Positions 1 to 6,916 of a DNA stretch of 19,847 bases are shown piece after piece; within the stretch, counting starts at the first letter, position 1, and each line of letters starts with the position of its first letter. Source of the DNA: Geobacter sp. (lineage in GTDB: Bacteria; Desulfobacterota; Desulfuromonadia; Geobacterales; Geobacteraceae); the NCBI GenBank assembly GCA_003499925.1, contig DNRQ01000045.1:1-19847 (forward strand). The letters are read 5' to 3'. The position numbers and the translations under genes were made by a program. The notes under the pieces were generated by a model. The model saw only the letters and a program-made list of their open reading frames with translations. It did not search any database and was not told the origin of the DNA.

Positions 1-548
1 TCGGCGGTGTAGAGCCCGTCGATATCGGTCATGATCAAAAGGAGCTGCGCCTCCACCAGGTTGGTCACCAGGGCGGAGAGGTTGTCGTTGTCGCCGAACT
101 TGAGCTCGTCCACCACGACCGTGTCGTTTTCGTTGATAACCGGGATGATGCCGCAGGCAAGGAGCGTGTCCAGCGTGCCGCGCGCGTTCTGGAAGCGGCG
201 CCGGTTGGCGAGGTCGTCCCGGGTCAGGAGTATCTGGGCCACCTTCAGGCCGTAGCCGGAAAAGGCCTCCTCGTAGGCACGCATCAGCCTGGACTGGCCT
301 ATCGCCGCGGCAGCCTGCTTCTGTGGCAGCGTCCTCGGCCGGTCGGGAAGGCCCAGCGCCTGCCGGCCTGCGGCGACGGCGCCGGAGGAAACGATGACGA
401 CGTCGGTCCCCTTGGCGCGCAGGGCTGCGATATCGGCGGCGAGCCCCTCCAGAAAAGAAGGGTCTATCCCGCTCTCCTCGCTGGTCAGCACGCCGCTGCC
501 GATCTTCACCACTATTCTTTTTACCTTCTTAAGCAGTCCCTTGCGCAT
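1..548 (-). CDS. proB: Glutamate 5-kinase, N-terminal part (cut by window edge)
   Basis: Glutamate 5-kinase phosphorylates the gamma-carboxyl of glutamate with ATP, the first step of proline synthesis in the cytoplasm. About 182 residues of the amino-acid-kinase domain are present; the remainder, including any C-terminal PUA domain, lies beyond position 1. Visible family motifs are KIGSGVL near residue 15, SSGAVAAG near residue 54, ENDTV near residue 138 and FGDNDNLSA near residue 149, ending in TDIDGLYTA. I chose the ATG at 548 (MRKGLLKKVKRIVVKIGSG) because it fits the usual family N-terminus. An in-frame ATG at 560 adding four residues is equally possible, and neither has a strong Shine-Dalgarno. 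The gene is divergent from the DUF2062 gene at 702. The upstream stretch is AT-rich and contains a TTGAAA hexamer on this strand at 605-600, but no convincing -10 box is paired with it. Confidence 0.95.
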   Translation of the reverse strand, partial: MRKGLLKKVKRIVVKIGSGVLTSEESGIDPSFLEGLAADIAALRAKGTDVVIVSSGAVAAGRQALGLPDRPRTLPQKQAAAAIGQSRLMRAYEEAFSGYGLKVAQILLTRDDLANRRRFQNARGTLDTLLACGIIPVINENDTVVVDELKFGDNDNLSALVTNLVEAQLLLIMTDIDGLYTA

Positions 549-649
549 GTCCCGTCGCATCCATCATGATAGTTTTTTAAAACAAATGATATTAACACGT
601 TTCAAAACTCATGGCAAATTTGTTGGCGAAGAAGCCGGGCTTAAATCAA

Positions 650-678
650 TTGACAAACTACCGGTGGAACCTTAGACT
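650..678 (+). promoter_or_regulatory. Sigma-70 type promoter for the DUF2062 gene
   Basis: A perfect -35 box TTGACA (650-655), a 17-nt spacer and a TAGACT -10 box (673-678, 4 of 6 matches) lie just ahead of the gene starting at 702. This implies a very short 5' leader of about 17 nt. Prediction from sequence only. Confidence 0.55.
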
Positions 679-701
679 GAGGCACATTTTGAGGTGAACT
701 T

Positions 702-1187
702 TTGCTGAACAAGAAGCTCTGGAAAAAGAAACTTTACTCCATCCTCTCGCTTGACAGCCATCCCGGGCATATCGCCGCAGGTTTCGCGGTCGGCGTCTTC
801 ATTAGCTTCACCCCTTTCTTCGGAATCCACACCCCGCTGGCAGTCGCTGCCGCCTTCCTGTTCAGGCTCAACAAACTCACCTGTATCACCGGCGCCTGGA
901 TCAACACCCCGATCACCGTGCTCCCGATCCTCGGGCTGAGTTACAAGCTCGGCATGGTTATGCGCGGCCACCCCGCCGGCGAGCTGCCGCTGCAGGGGGG
1001 ATTCGAATGGCACAACCTGGAGAAGTACGCCAAGCCCCTGATACTGGGCTCCTCCCTGCTCGGCTTCTGCGCAGCCGTCCTCGCCTACTTCGTCTGCTAC
1101 TACCTGGTGGTGAGGTTTCGGGCCCGGGACGTGGCCCAGGCCGAGCTGGACGAGGGGATGGCGGAGGTGGGTGAGGAGCTGGAATAA
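702..1187 (+). CDS. DUF2062 family membrane protein
   Basis: A 161-aa conserved integral membrane protein of the DUF2062 family, for which I know no established biochemical function. Hydrophobic segments lie at about residues 24-36, 45-58, 66-82 and 112-138. The family-like stretch FISFTPFFGIHTPLA is at residues 33-47. The N-terminus is strongly basic (KKLWKKK) and the C-terminal tail is acidic and soluble. The start is a TTG at 702, supported by a GAGGTG Shine-Dalgarno at 691-696 with 5-nt spacing and by the promoter at 650-678. No ATG fits better. It appears to be a single-gene unit, divergent from proB and convergent with the phosphate permease gene. Confidence 0.85.
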   Translation: MLNKKLWKKKLYSILSLDSHPGHIAAGFAVGVFISFTPFFGIHTPLAVAAAFLFRLNKLTCITGAWINTPITVLPILGLSYKLGMVMRGHPAGELPLQGGFEWHNLEKYAKPLILGSSLLGFCAAVLAYFVCYYLVVRFRARDVAQAELDEGMAEVGEELE

Positions 1188-1236
1188 TGAACCAGTTTTC
1201 GGTTGTCAATTTTCGGTTGCGGTTGCCGGTCGCCGC

Positions 1237-1270
1237 AAAAAAGCGCCGAGAGCGTTTCCGCTGCCGACGC
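1237..1270 (-). terminator. Intrinsic terminator of the DUF47-Pit operon
   Basis: Read on the minus strand, a 12-bp stem (GCGTCGGCAGCG paired with CGCTCTCGGCGC, one C-C mismatch and G-T wobbles) closes a GAAA tetraloop (hairpin 1270-1243) and is followed directly by six T residues (1242-1237). It lies about 107 nt beyond the permease stop codon. It may also halt transcripts arriving from the DUF2062 side, but there is no T-run on the plus strand. Confidence 0.8.
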
Positions 1271-1290
1271 ACTTTCTGTCACCTGCCAAG

Positions 1291-1380
1291 CCTTGCCTTA
1301 TCCGCCGAGTCCTGCCTTATCTACCCCAGTCCTGCCTTATCTACCCCGGTCCTGCCTTATTTGCGAAACCCTGCCTCTAT
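1291..1380. repeat. Tandem 20-bp repeat, about 4.5 copies
   Basis: Units of the form CCTGCCTTATCTACCCC(A/G)GT follow one another at 1291, 1311, 1331 and 1351, with a partial copy at 1371. The middle two copies differ by one base; the outer copies have diverged. The last partial copy overlaps the final codons of the Pit permease (stop at 1377-1379), so the array lies in the 3' untranslated part of that transcript, before the terminator at 1237-1270. There are no spacers, so it is not CRISPR. Confidence 0.85.
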
Positions 1381-2378
1381 CTCCCTAAAAACGGCGACAA
1401 CACGATATAGCTCACAAAGCCTACGCTGGCCGAGGCCGGAATGGTGATGATCCAGGCGCAGACGATCCGGTAGGCGACGGTCCAGTTCACCGCCGACATC
1501 CTCTTGGAAAGCCCGACCCCGAGAATGGACGAGGTGATGACGTGGGTGGTGCTGGTGGGAAGCCCCATGGCCGAGGCGCCGAGAATGACCCCTGCCGAGG
1601 CGGTCTCCACGCAGAACCCGTGCACCGGCTGCAGCTTGACGAAGTCGTGCCCGACGGTCTTGATGATCCTCCATCCTCCCGCCGCGGTCCCCAGCGCCAT
1701 GGCAACGGCGCAGGACACCTTCACCCAGGTCGGCACCTCGAAGGTGGCAAGGGTCCCGTAGCTCACCAGTGCCATGGTGATCACCCCCATCGACTTCTGC
1801 GCGTCTGCGGTACCGTGGGAAAAGGCCATCACTGCTGCCGAGACGATCTGCAGCTTGCGGAAATTCTTGTTCAGGGCGTAAGGCGCCTTGTTTCTGAAGG
1901 CCCACATCATCCCGACCATGAAGATGAAGCCGAACAGGGCACCGATAACCGGCGAGAGCAGCAGCACCATGATGATCTTCTTCAGTCCGGCCCAGTGCAG
2001 GGCAGCGGTCCCCGCGTGCGCCACTACCGACCCCACCAGCCCGCCGATGATGGCGTGGGAAGAGGAGGAGGGAAGCCCGTAATACCAGGTGACCAGGTTC
2101 CAGAAGATGGCCCCGATCACGCCGGCGAGCACGACCATCTGGGTGATCTCGCTGGCATCGACGATCCCCTTGCCGATAGTCGCCGCGACCTTGGTGGAGA
2201 CCATCGCCCCCACGAAGTTGAGCCCGGCCGCCATGATGATGGCGCTCCTGACCGAGAGGGCGCGGGTGGAAACACAGGTGGCTATGGCGTTTGCAGTATC
2301 GTGAAACCCGTTGATGTAGTCGAACGCGAGTGCCGCGACGATCACGGCGACAAGTAGAACGAGTGTCGGTTCAGGCAT
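1377..2378 (-). CDS. pit: PiT-family inorganic phosphate permease
   Basis: A 333-aa low-affinity inorganic phosphate (or sulfate) permease of the PiT family, which imports metal-phosphate driven by the proton or sodium gradient across the inner membrane. The duplicated PiT signature is visible: FDYINGFHDTANAIAT at residues 19-34 in the first half and AFSHGTADAQKSMG in the second half. Many hydrophobic segments follow, as expected, and the length matches the short bacterial PiT forms. The ATG at 2378 lies inside the end of the upstream DUF47 gene (8-nt overlap, ATGCCTGA), indicating translational coupling. The gene is the second and last of its operon. The metal partner and coupling ion cannot be told from the sequence. 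Confidence 0.93.
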   Translation of the reverse strand: MPEPTLVLLVAVIVAALAFDYINGFHDTANAIATCVSTRALSVRSAIIMAAGLNFVGAMVSTKVAATIGKGIVDASEITQMVVLAGVIGAIFWNLVTWYYGLPSSSSHAIIGGLVGSVVAHAGTAALHWAGLKKIIMVLLLSPVIGALFGFIFMVGMMWAFRNKAPYALNKNFRKLQIVSAAVMAFSHGTADAQKSMGVITMALVSYGTLATFEVPTWVKVSCAVAMALGTAAGGWRIIKTVGHDFVKLQPVHGFCVETASAGVILGASAMGLPTSTTHVITSSILGVGLSKRMSAVNWTVAYRIVCAWIITIPASASVGFVSYIVLSPFLGR

Positions 2379-2988
2379 TTTTTACCACCACGCTTTCCAG
2401 GATGTTCGCGGCGTCTTCACATTTGTCGGTCGCGGTCTCCAGGGTCTCGTAGATCTCCTTCCACTTGATGAGCTGGATCGGGTCCTTTTCCTCGTCGAAG
2501 AGCCGGCTGATCGCCTCGCGGCAGACGCGGTCCGCCTCGTTTTCCAGGGCGTTCACCTCGATGCAGTAGGCGCTGATCGGCTCCAGCTTGCCGCCCAGCA
2601 CGGCTACCGTCTTGTCGATGGTCTGACACGACTTGAGGATCAGGAAGGCGAGTTCCTTCGACTCCGGGGTCGGCTTTTCCACGTTGTACATCACCACCCG
2701 CTGCGCGCAGGCGTCGATCAGGTCCAGGATGTCGTCCAGGGCCGAGGAAAGCGCGTAGATGTCCTCCCGGTCGAAGGGGGTGATGAAGCTCTTGTTCAAC
2801 TTCCTGATGATGTCGTGGGTGATGGTGTCGCCCTTGTGTTCCACGTCCTTTATCTTGCGCTGGCTGGCGACCGGATCGTCGAAATTGTCCAGCATGTCTT
2901 TCAGAAGTAGAGCCCCCTCCACGATGTTGTGCGACATCTCCCTGAACATGGCGAAAAATTTCTCATCCTTCGGAATCAATCCAAACAT
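2371..2988 (-). CDS. DUF47 (PhoU-like) Pit accessory protein
   Basis: A 205-aa all-helical cytoplasmic protein of the DUF47/PhoU-divergent family, which is usually encoded next to PiT permeases and thought to modulate phosphate uptake. The sequence shows the family's helical pattern, with acidic metal-ligand-like residues in EHKGDTITHDI (about residue 49) and SALDDILDLIDACAQR (about residues 81-96), plus ENEADRVCREAI near residue 148. The ATG at 2988 has an excellent GGAGGA Shine-Dalgarno about 8 nt upstream. The 3' end overlaps pit by 8 nt, so the two are certainly co-transcribed. A dyad and possible promoter lie 35-75 nt upstream (see 3022-3051). Confidence 0.9.
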   Translation of the reverse strand: MFGLIPKDEKFFAMFREMSHNIVEGALLLKDMLDNFDDPVASQRKIKDVEHKGDTITHDIIRKLNKSFITPFDREDIYALSSALDDILDLIDACAQRVVMYNVEKPTPESKELAFLILKSCQTIDKTVAVLGGKLEPISAYCIEVNALENEADRVCREAISRLFDEEKDPIQLIKWKEIYETLETATDKCEDAANILESVVVKNA

Positions 2989-3021
2989 TTTTTATTCCTC
3001 CAAGGTGGCGGCCTCTGGCCA

Positions 3022-3051
3022 TGTGTTACAAAACTGTAGAGATGTAACACA
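3022..3051. promoter_or_regulatory. Inverted repeat upstream of the DUF47-pit operon
   Basis: Perfect 9-bp arms TGTGTTACA (3022-3030) and TGTAACACA (3043-3051) are separated by 12 nt. The arms are about two helical turns apart (centre to centre 21 bp), as expected for a dimeric repressor or activator site. On the minus strand it overlaps a weak promoter-like pair, TTGTGC (3061-3056) and TACAGT (3038-3033), with 17-nt spacing. It does not match the classic Pho box, so I name no regulator. Confidence 0.45.
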
Positions 3052-3118
3052 AACGGCACAAACATTAAAGCATGAAATAAGTAATTTTCACTCTCTCATG
3101 AGGTGTCCCGTTTCGCCC

Positions 3119-3147
3119 TTGATTTATCGGGCCGCATCCCTTATCCT
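3119..3147 (+). promoter_or_regulatory. Candidate promoter of uppP
   Basis: TTGATT (3119-3124), a 17-nt spacer and TATCCT (3142-3147) precede the uppP start by 36 nt. Each hexamer has 4 of 6 consensus matches, so this is a moderate candidate. Confidence 0.4.
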
Positions 3148-3183
3148 CCGGGAAATTTTGCAGCAGGACAGGAGTTTATCCGC

Positions 3184-3996
3184 ATGGACGCAATGCACGC
3201 AGCGGTGCTGGGCACGGTCCAGGGCCTCACCGAGGTCCTTCCCATCAGCAGCTCGGCTCATCTGATACTGATACCGAAATTCCTGAAATGGCCCGAATCG
3301 GGGCTCACCTTCGACGTCGCCCTACATGTCGGAACCTTCCTGGCCATCTCGCTCTACTTCTGGCGCGACATCATCGAGCTGATCGGCAATTTCTTCAGCG
3401 CCTGCCGAAGCGGCATCAACACCCCCGCCAAGCGGCTTCCCTTCTACATCATCGCCGCGACCATACCGGCCGCCGTGGCCGGAAAGACCCTGGAAGGCCC
3501 GATCGAGGAGATCTTCCGCAAGAGCCCGGCGATCATAGCCTCCCTGCTGATCTTTTTCGGGCTGCTGCTCGCCTTCGCCGACACCACCGGCGCCAAGAGA
3601 TGGAGGGTGGACAAGATCACCCTGAAGTACGCCGTCATCATCGGCCTGTTCCAGTGCCTGGCCCTGCTCCCGGGAGTGTCGCGCTCGGGCATCACCATCA
3701 CCGCGGCGCTGCTGCTCGGCTTTCACCGGGAGTCCGCCGCCCGTTTCTCCTTCCTCATTTCCCTTCCCATCGTGGCCGGAGCCGCAATCCTGAAAGTGGG
3801 AGAACTGCTGAGAACCGGCATCCCTGCCGGTGAAGGGCTTCCCCTGCTGATCGGCATCACCACCTCCGCCTTTTTCGGATTCCTGAGCGTGGCACTGCTC
3901 TTGAAGCTGGTGCAGCGCGACTCCCTGTATCCCTTCGTGTGGTACCGGCTTGTCGCCGGCTTCGGCGCCCTCGCCCTGGTATTTTTCGGGTTCTAG
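3184..3996 (+). CDS. uppP: Undecaprenyl-diphosphate phosphatase
   Basis: UppP (BacA) removes a phosphate from undecaprenyl diphosphate, recycling the lipid carrier used for peptidoglycan and surface polysaccharide export. It is an inner-membrane protein with the active site near the periplasmic face. The product is 270 aa from the ATG at 3184, the normal family length. Both catalytic motifs are intact: QGLTEVLPISSSAHL at residues 13-27, with the (E/Q)xxxE pair Q13/E17, and PGVSRSGITI at 163-172. I rejected the earlier start at 3103 because it adds a 27-residue non-family extension. The ATG at 3184 has GGAG at 3171-3174 (9-nt spacing). The gene is divergent from the phosphate operon and is followed 86 nt later by radC. 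High UppP dosage is known to give bacitracin resistance. Confidence 0.95.
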   Translation: MDAMHAAVLGTVQGLTEVLPISSSAHLILIPKFLKWPESGLTFDVALHVGTFLAISLYFWRDIIELIGNFFSACRSGINTPAKRLPFYIIAATIPAAVAGKTLEGPIEEIFRKSPAIIASLLIFFGLLLAFADTTGAKRWRVDKITLKYAVIIGLFQCLALLPGVSRSGITITAALLLGFHRESAARFSFLISLPIVAGAAILKVGELLRTGIPAGEGLPLLIGITTSAFFGFLSVALLLKLVQRDSLYPFVWYRLVAGFGALALVFFGF

Positions 3997-4004
3997 GCAG
4001 CTCC

Positions 4005-4033
4005 CTGGCAAACCTTCTTTCCTGAGGTATGAT
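4005..4033 (+). promoter_or_regulatory. Candidate promoter of the radC cluster
   Basis: CTGGCA (4005-4010, 4 of 6), a 17-nt spacer and TATGAT (4028-4033, 5 of 6) lie between uppP and radC, 50 nt before the chosen radC start. Confidence 0.45.
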
Positions 4034-4082
4034 TTACCTTTGCTTTTCCGGGGGGTGGATCAGACACGGGAGGGATCTGTCC

Positions 4083-4775
4083 ATGAGCGGCGGAATCAAG
4101 AATTGGCCCGAGGGGGAGCGTCCCAGGGAGAAACTCCTGCAGATCGGTGCCTCGGCCCTGAGTGACGCGGAGCTCCTTGCCCTTATCCTGGGAAGCGGGG
4201 ACGCGGCCAGCGGCCGCAGCGCGCTCGATCTGGGACGGGAGCTGCTGGTGGAGTTTCAGGCGCTGCGCTCCCTGGCGGACGCCTCCTGCGCCGAGATGCA
4301 GCGAGTCAAGGGCATAGGTCCGGCAAAGGCGACCAGTCTCAAGGCGGCGCTCGAGCTCGCCGGTCGCATCAAGGGTCAGGATAGGCCGATAGAATCATTT
4401 ACCCGCTTCACCTCCGCCTCCCAGGTTTTCGAGCATCTCAACTTCGAATTCAGAGACCGCCGCAAGGAGTACTTCATGGCGCTGCTTCTGGACGGGAAGA
4501 ACCGGATCATCAAGCGCGTGCAGATCTCCGAGGGCTCCCTGAACCAGAGCATCGTCCATCCGCGCGAGGTCTTCAATGTGGCGGTACGCGAGTCGGCCGC
4601 GGCCATGATCCTGCTGCACAACCACCCGACCGGCGACCCGACCCCGAGCCCCGAGGACCTCGAGGTCACGCGCCGGCTCAGCGAGGCCGGCGAACTGATG
4701 GGGATCAAGGTGCTGGACCACATCATCATAGGCGACGGCGCCTTCTACAGCTTCACCGAGAGAGGGCATTTGTAG
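4083..4775 (+). CDS. radC: RadC family JAB1/MPN-domain protein
   Basis: A 230-aa protein of the RadC family. Its true cellular role is unsettled; the old link to DNA repair in E. coli was withdrawn, and the fold is that of a zinc-dependent JAB1/MPN metalloprotease. Residues 1-95 form the UPF0758 N-terminal region, with a helix-hairpin-helix-like VKGIGPAKA at 75-83. The MPN domain follows, with the complete metal-binding motif H179-x-H181-x10-D192 (LLHNHPTGDPTPSPED) and a likely catalytic Glu150. The ATG at 4083 is chosen over the upstream in-frame ATG at 4029 because GGGAGGG (4068-4074) sits 8 nt before it and MSGGIKNWPEGERPREKLL is the usual N-terminus. It is followed 18 nt later by a jelly-roll-like gene and then a flavoprotein, probably one operon. 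Confidence 0.93.
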   Translation: MSGGIKNWPEGERPREKLLQIGASALSDAELLALILGSGDAASGRSALDLGRELLVEFQALRSLADASCAEMQRVKGIGPAKATSLKAALELAGRIKGQDRPIESFTRFTSASQVFEHLNFEFRDRRKEYFMALLLDGKNRIIKRVQISEGSLNQSIVHPREVFNVAVRESAAAMILLHNHPTGDPTPSPEDLEVTRRLSEAGELMGIKVLDHIIIGDGAFYSFTERGHL

Positions 4776-4793
4776 TAATCAAAGGAGAGCTAA

Positions 4794-5267
4794 ATGCGCA
4801 AAAACATAGTTCCACGGGAGACCCACATCGGCCTCGATATCGAGAAGGATTGGTTGAACCTGGGCAACCTGGCCCAGGTGGAGATCAGCTCGGAGGCCCC
4901 CTCGCATCCCATAGAGTCGGCGCTGCAGCCGGACGGGGGGGCGGGATGGCGTGCGGCGGAGCCGGGACTGCAGGTCATTCGCCTGCTTTTTGACCAGCCG
5001 CTAAGCATCAGGCGGATCTTCCTGGTGATCGAGGAGCAGGAGCGGCCACGCACGCAGGAGTTGGTACTGCGCTGGTCCCGGGATCAGGGTCGGAGCTACC
5101 GGGAACTGATCCGGCAGCAGTATAACTTCAACCCTCCGGGAACCATCAGCGAACGGGAAGAGTACACGGTGAACCTCACGGAGGTAACGGCTCTGGAACT
5201 GGAGATCAATCCCGACATCAGCGGCTCGGGCGCCAGGGCCTCACTGGCACGGTTGCGCCTGGCCTGA
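4794..5267 (+). CDS. Conserved hypothetical, F5/8-type-C/discoidin-like jelly roll
   Basis: A 157-aa protein that I do not recognise by name. The pattern of alternating beta strands (VEISSEAPSHPIESAL, GLQVIRLLFDQPLSIRRIFLVIEE, ELVLRWSRDQGRSYREL, EEYTVNLTEVTALELEINPD, ARASLARLRL) resembles the discoidin (F5/8 type C, galactose-binding-like) jelly-roll fold, including the typical final strand. There is no signal peptide or membrane segment, so it should be cytoplasmic, which is unusual for a carbohydrate-binding fold. The ATG at 4794 has GGAGAG at 4784-4789. It sits between radC (18-nt gap) and a flavoprotein (28-nt gap) on the same strand. The fold assignment is inference; the ligand is unknown. 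Confidence 0.75.
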   Translation: MRKNIVPRETHIGLDIEKDWLNLGNLAQVEISSEAPSHPIESALQPDGGAGWRAAEPGLQVIRLLFDQPLSIRRIFLVIEEQERPRTQELVLRWSRDQGRSYRELIRQQYNFNPPGTISEREEYTVNLTEVTALELEINPDISGSGARASLARLRLA

Positions 5268-5295
5268 AGGCGAAGACATCCCCCGGGAGTATGCC

Positions 5296-6645
5296 ATGGA
5301 ACACAAGGTCGATGTACTTGTGATAGGGACGGGTAGCGCAGGTTGCACGCTGGCACTGGAATGCCGAAAGGCGGGCCGGCAGGTGGCGGTGGTCGACAGC
5401 AGGAGCTACGGCGGAACCGGCGGCATGCGAGGTAGCCAACCGGAAAAATACCTGGTTAAGGCTGCCCAGGTGGCCCAGCTCTCCCAGCAGATGTCGGGAA
5501 TCGGCATCCATCCTGCTTCCCGCATCGACTGGCCGGCACTGATGCGCTCCAAGACGGCTTGCACGGACGCGGTACCGGCGCGCACCGAGGAGGAATTCAG
5601 AAAAGCGGGAATCGAGCCCTTTTACGGCACCGCCCGTTTCGTCTCACCCGATGAGGTGGCGATCGACGGGGAGACCGCGGTCCGGGCTCAGGCAGTGGTG
5701 ATTGCGACCGGGGCGCACCCTGCGCGGCTGGAGTTTCCCGGTGCGGAACTGGTGCATAGCACGGATGATTTCCTGGAACTCCCGGTACTGCCGCGACGCG
5801 TCCTGTTCATCGGCGGCGGCTGCCTTGCGCTGTCGTTGGCCCACGTGGCGCGCGCGGCGGGTGCAGCGGTCACCATCCTGCAGCGTGGCGAGCGCATCCT
5901 GAAGCGCTTCGACGCCGAGGTGGTCCGCCGCCTGAACGAATCGGCCAAGTCCCTCGGCATCACCATAGTCACCGGAACCACCGCCTCCATGGCCGAAATG
6001 AACCGAGGCGCCTTCATCACTTACGGCAGGACCGGCTGCGCCGAACCCTTCCCCTCCGAACTGATCGTAAATACCACCGGACGCGTTGCCGATCTGGACC
6101 ACCTGAACCTGGAGGCCGGACAGGTCACCCGCAACAGGTACGGGGTGGCCGTAAACGAATTCCTCCAAAGTGTCAGCAACCCGCGCGTCTGGGCCATCGG
6201 CGACGCCTGCGATTCGCCGTTCCAGCTGTCGACGGTCGCCGAGATGGAGGGGGTTGTTGTCGCGGAAAACATCGTCAAGGGGAAGGTTGCCCGCCCGGAC
6301 TACCACGGGGTCCCGAGCGTGGTATTCGCGCAACCGCCGCTTGCCGGGGTCGGCATGACCGAGGAGCAGGCCGCTAAGTCGGGAGCACGGTTCCGGATCA
6401 GCCGCGGCGCCATGAATGACTGGCCTTCCTCGCGGCAGATCGGCCAGCGGCACGCCTTCTACAAGATATTGATCGAGCAGGACAGCGGGAGGATTCTGGG
6501 GGCGCACCTCTTCGGCCACAATGCCGACGAGACCATCAACGTCTTTGCCATGGCCATCAAGTTCGGGCTTTCGGCCCATGATCTGAAACAGATGCTCTGG
6601 AGTTACCCGACCAACGTCTCGGACCTGAAGTACATGCTTCCCTGA
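5296..6645 (+). CDS. Cysteine-less class-I disulfide-reductase-like flavoprotein
   Basis: A 449-aa FAD/NAD(P) oxidoreductase with the overall plan of mercuric reductase, dihydrolipoamide dehydrogenase and glutathione reductase. Visible parts are the FAD dinucleotide motif GTGSAG (11-16), ATG motif (137-139), second nucleotide-binding GGG (173-175), FAD-contacting AIGDAC (300-305) and the C-terminal dimerisation domain (from about 340). Two catalytic features are missing. The redox motif that normally reads GGTCxxxGC is GGTGGMRGS here (39-47), so both cysteines are replaced (Gly42 and Ser47). The C-terminal His-Pro-Thr is Tyr-Pro-Thr (437-439). It therefore cannot run the usual dithiol cycle and may be an NAD(P)H oxidase, quinone reductase or electron-transfer protein. 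The ATG at 5296 has GGGAG 6 nt upstream. It is probably the last gene of the radC cluster. Confidence 0.88.
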   Translation: MEHKVDVLVIGTGSAGCTLALECRKAGRQVAVVDSRSYGGTGGMRGSQPEKYLVKAAQVAQLSQQMSGIGIHPASRIDWPALMRSKTACTDAVPARTEEEFRKAGIEPFYGTARFVSPDEVAIDGETAVRAQAVVIATGAHPARLEFPGAELVHSTDDFLELPVLPRRVLFIGGGCLALSLAHVARAAGAAVTILQRGERILKRFDAEVVRRLNESAKSLGITIVTGTTASMAEMNRGAFITYGRTGCAEPFPSELIVNTTGRVADLDHLNLEAGQVTRNRYGVAVNEFLQSVSNPRVWAIGDACDSPFQLSTVAEMEGVVVAENIVKGKVARPDYHGVPSVVFAQPPLAGVGMTEEQAAKSGARFRISRGAMNDWPSSRQIGQRHAFYKILIEQDSGRILGAHLFGHNADETINVFAMAIKFGLSAHDLKQMLWSYPTNVSDLKYMLP

Positions 6646-6680
6646 AGCATCAGATGGTCAGCAGCAGGCGCGTATAAGAC

Positions 6681-6721
6681 AAAAAAAGCGCCGAGACGAA
6701 AGGAGAACCCCATCACGGCGC
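6681..6721 (-). terminator. Intrinsic terminator downstream of the 55-aa ORF
   Basis: On the minus strand GCGCCG (6721-6716) pairs with CGGCGC (6693-6688), partial inner pairing fills the 22-nt loop, and seven T residues follow (6687-6681). It begins 28 nt after the stop codon of the small ORF at 6749-6916. The orientation shows that something on the minus strand is transcribed here. Confidence 0.65.
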
Positions 6722-6748
6722 AAAGTAAGTTGGTTTTTGTGTTGCTGC

Positions 6749-6916
6749 CTAGATCCCTTTTCTCCAGACCTGAAGGCTGATGTTTCTGTCGAGCAGTTCC
6801 CGGAGATGGTTCGCATCGGGGAGAGCCTTCGAAGCGCCGGGCTTGGCTGCCGACGCGGTCCGCATCAGGCGCTCTGCCTTATATTCGCTTAGCGTGACCA
6901 CCGTTGCTCGTCCCAT
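6749..6916 (-). CDS. Small hypothetical protein (55 aa)
   Basis: I do not recognise this protein. From the ATG at 6916 it would be 55 residues, beginning MGRATVVTLSEYKAERLMR and ending LQVWRKGI. It is basic, soluble, mostly helical by composition, with no cysteine and no membrane segment. The reading frame extends upstream to 6952, but the ATG at 6916 has a purine-rich GAGGCAAGGG just before it and gives a sensible N-terminus. Support comes from the well-placed terminator at 6681-6721 on the same strand. It lies between two convergent units, the flavoprotein (plus) and the DUF1318 gene (minus, upstream). Chance remains a real possibility for an ORF this short. Confidence 0.45.
   Translation of the reverse strand: MGRATVVTLSEYKAERLMRTASAAKPGASKALPDANHLRELLDRNISLQVWRKGI

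Noticed and set aside
3103..3183. Longer start for uppP
   Set aside because: The added 27 residues precede the conserved N-terminal helix and overlap the candidate promoter; the ATG at 3184 gives the usual family length and a ribosome binding site.
6681..6730. GEMM (cyclic dinucleotide) riboswitch suggested by GAAAGG and GCGCAAAG strings
   Set aside because: The helices do not fit the GEMM layout, no downstream gene follows on the plus strand, and the sequence is better explained as a minus-strand terminator.
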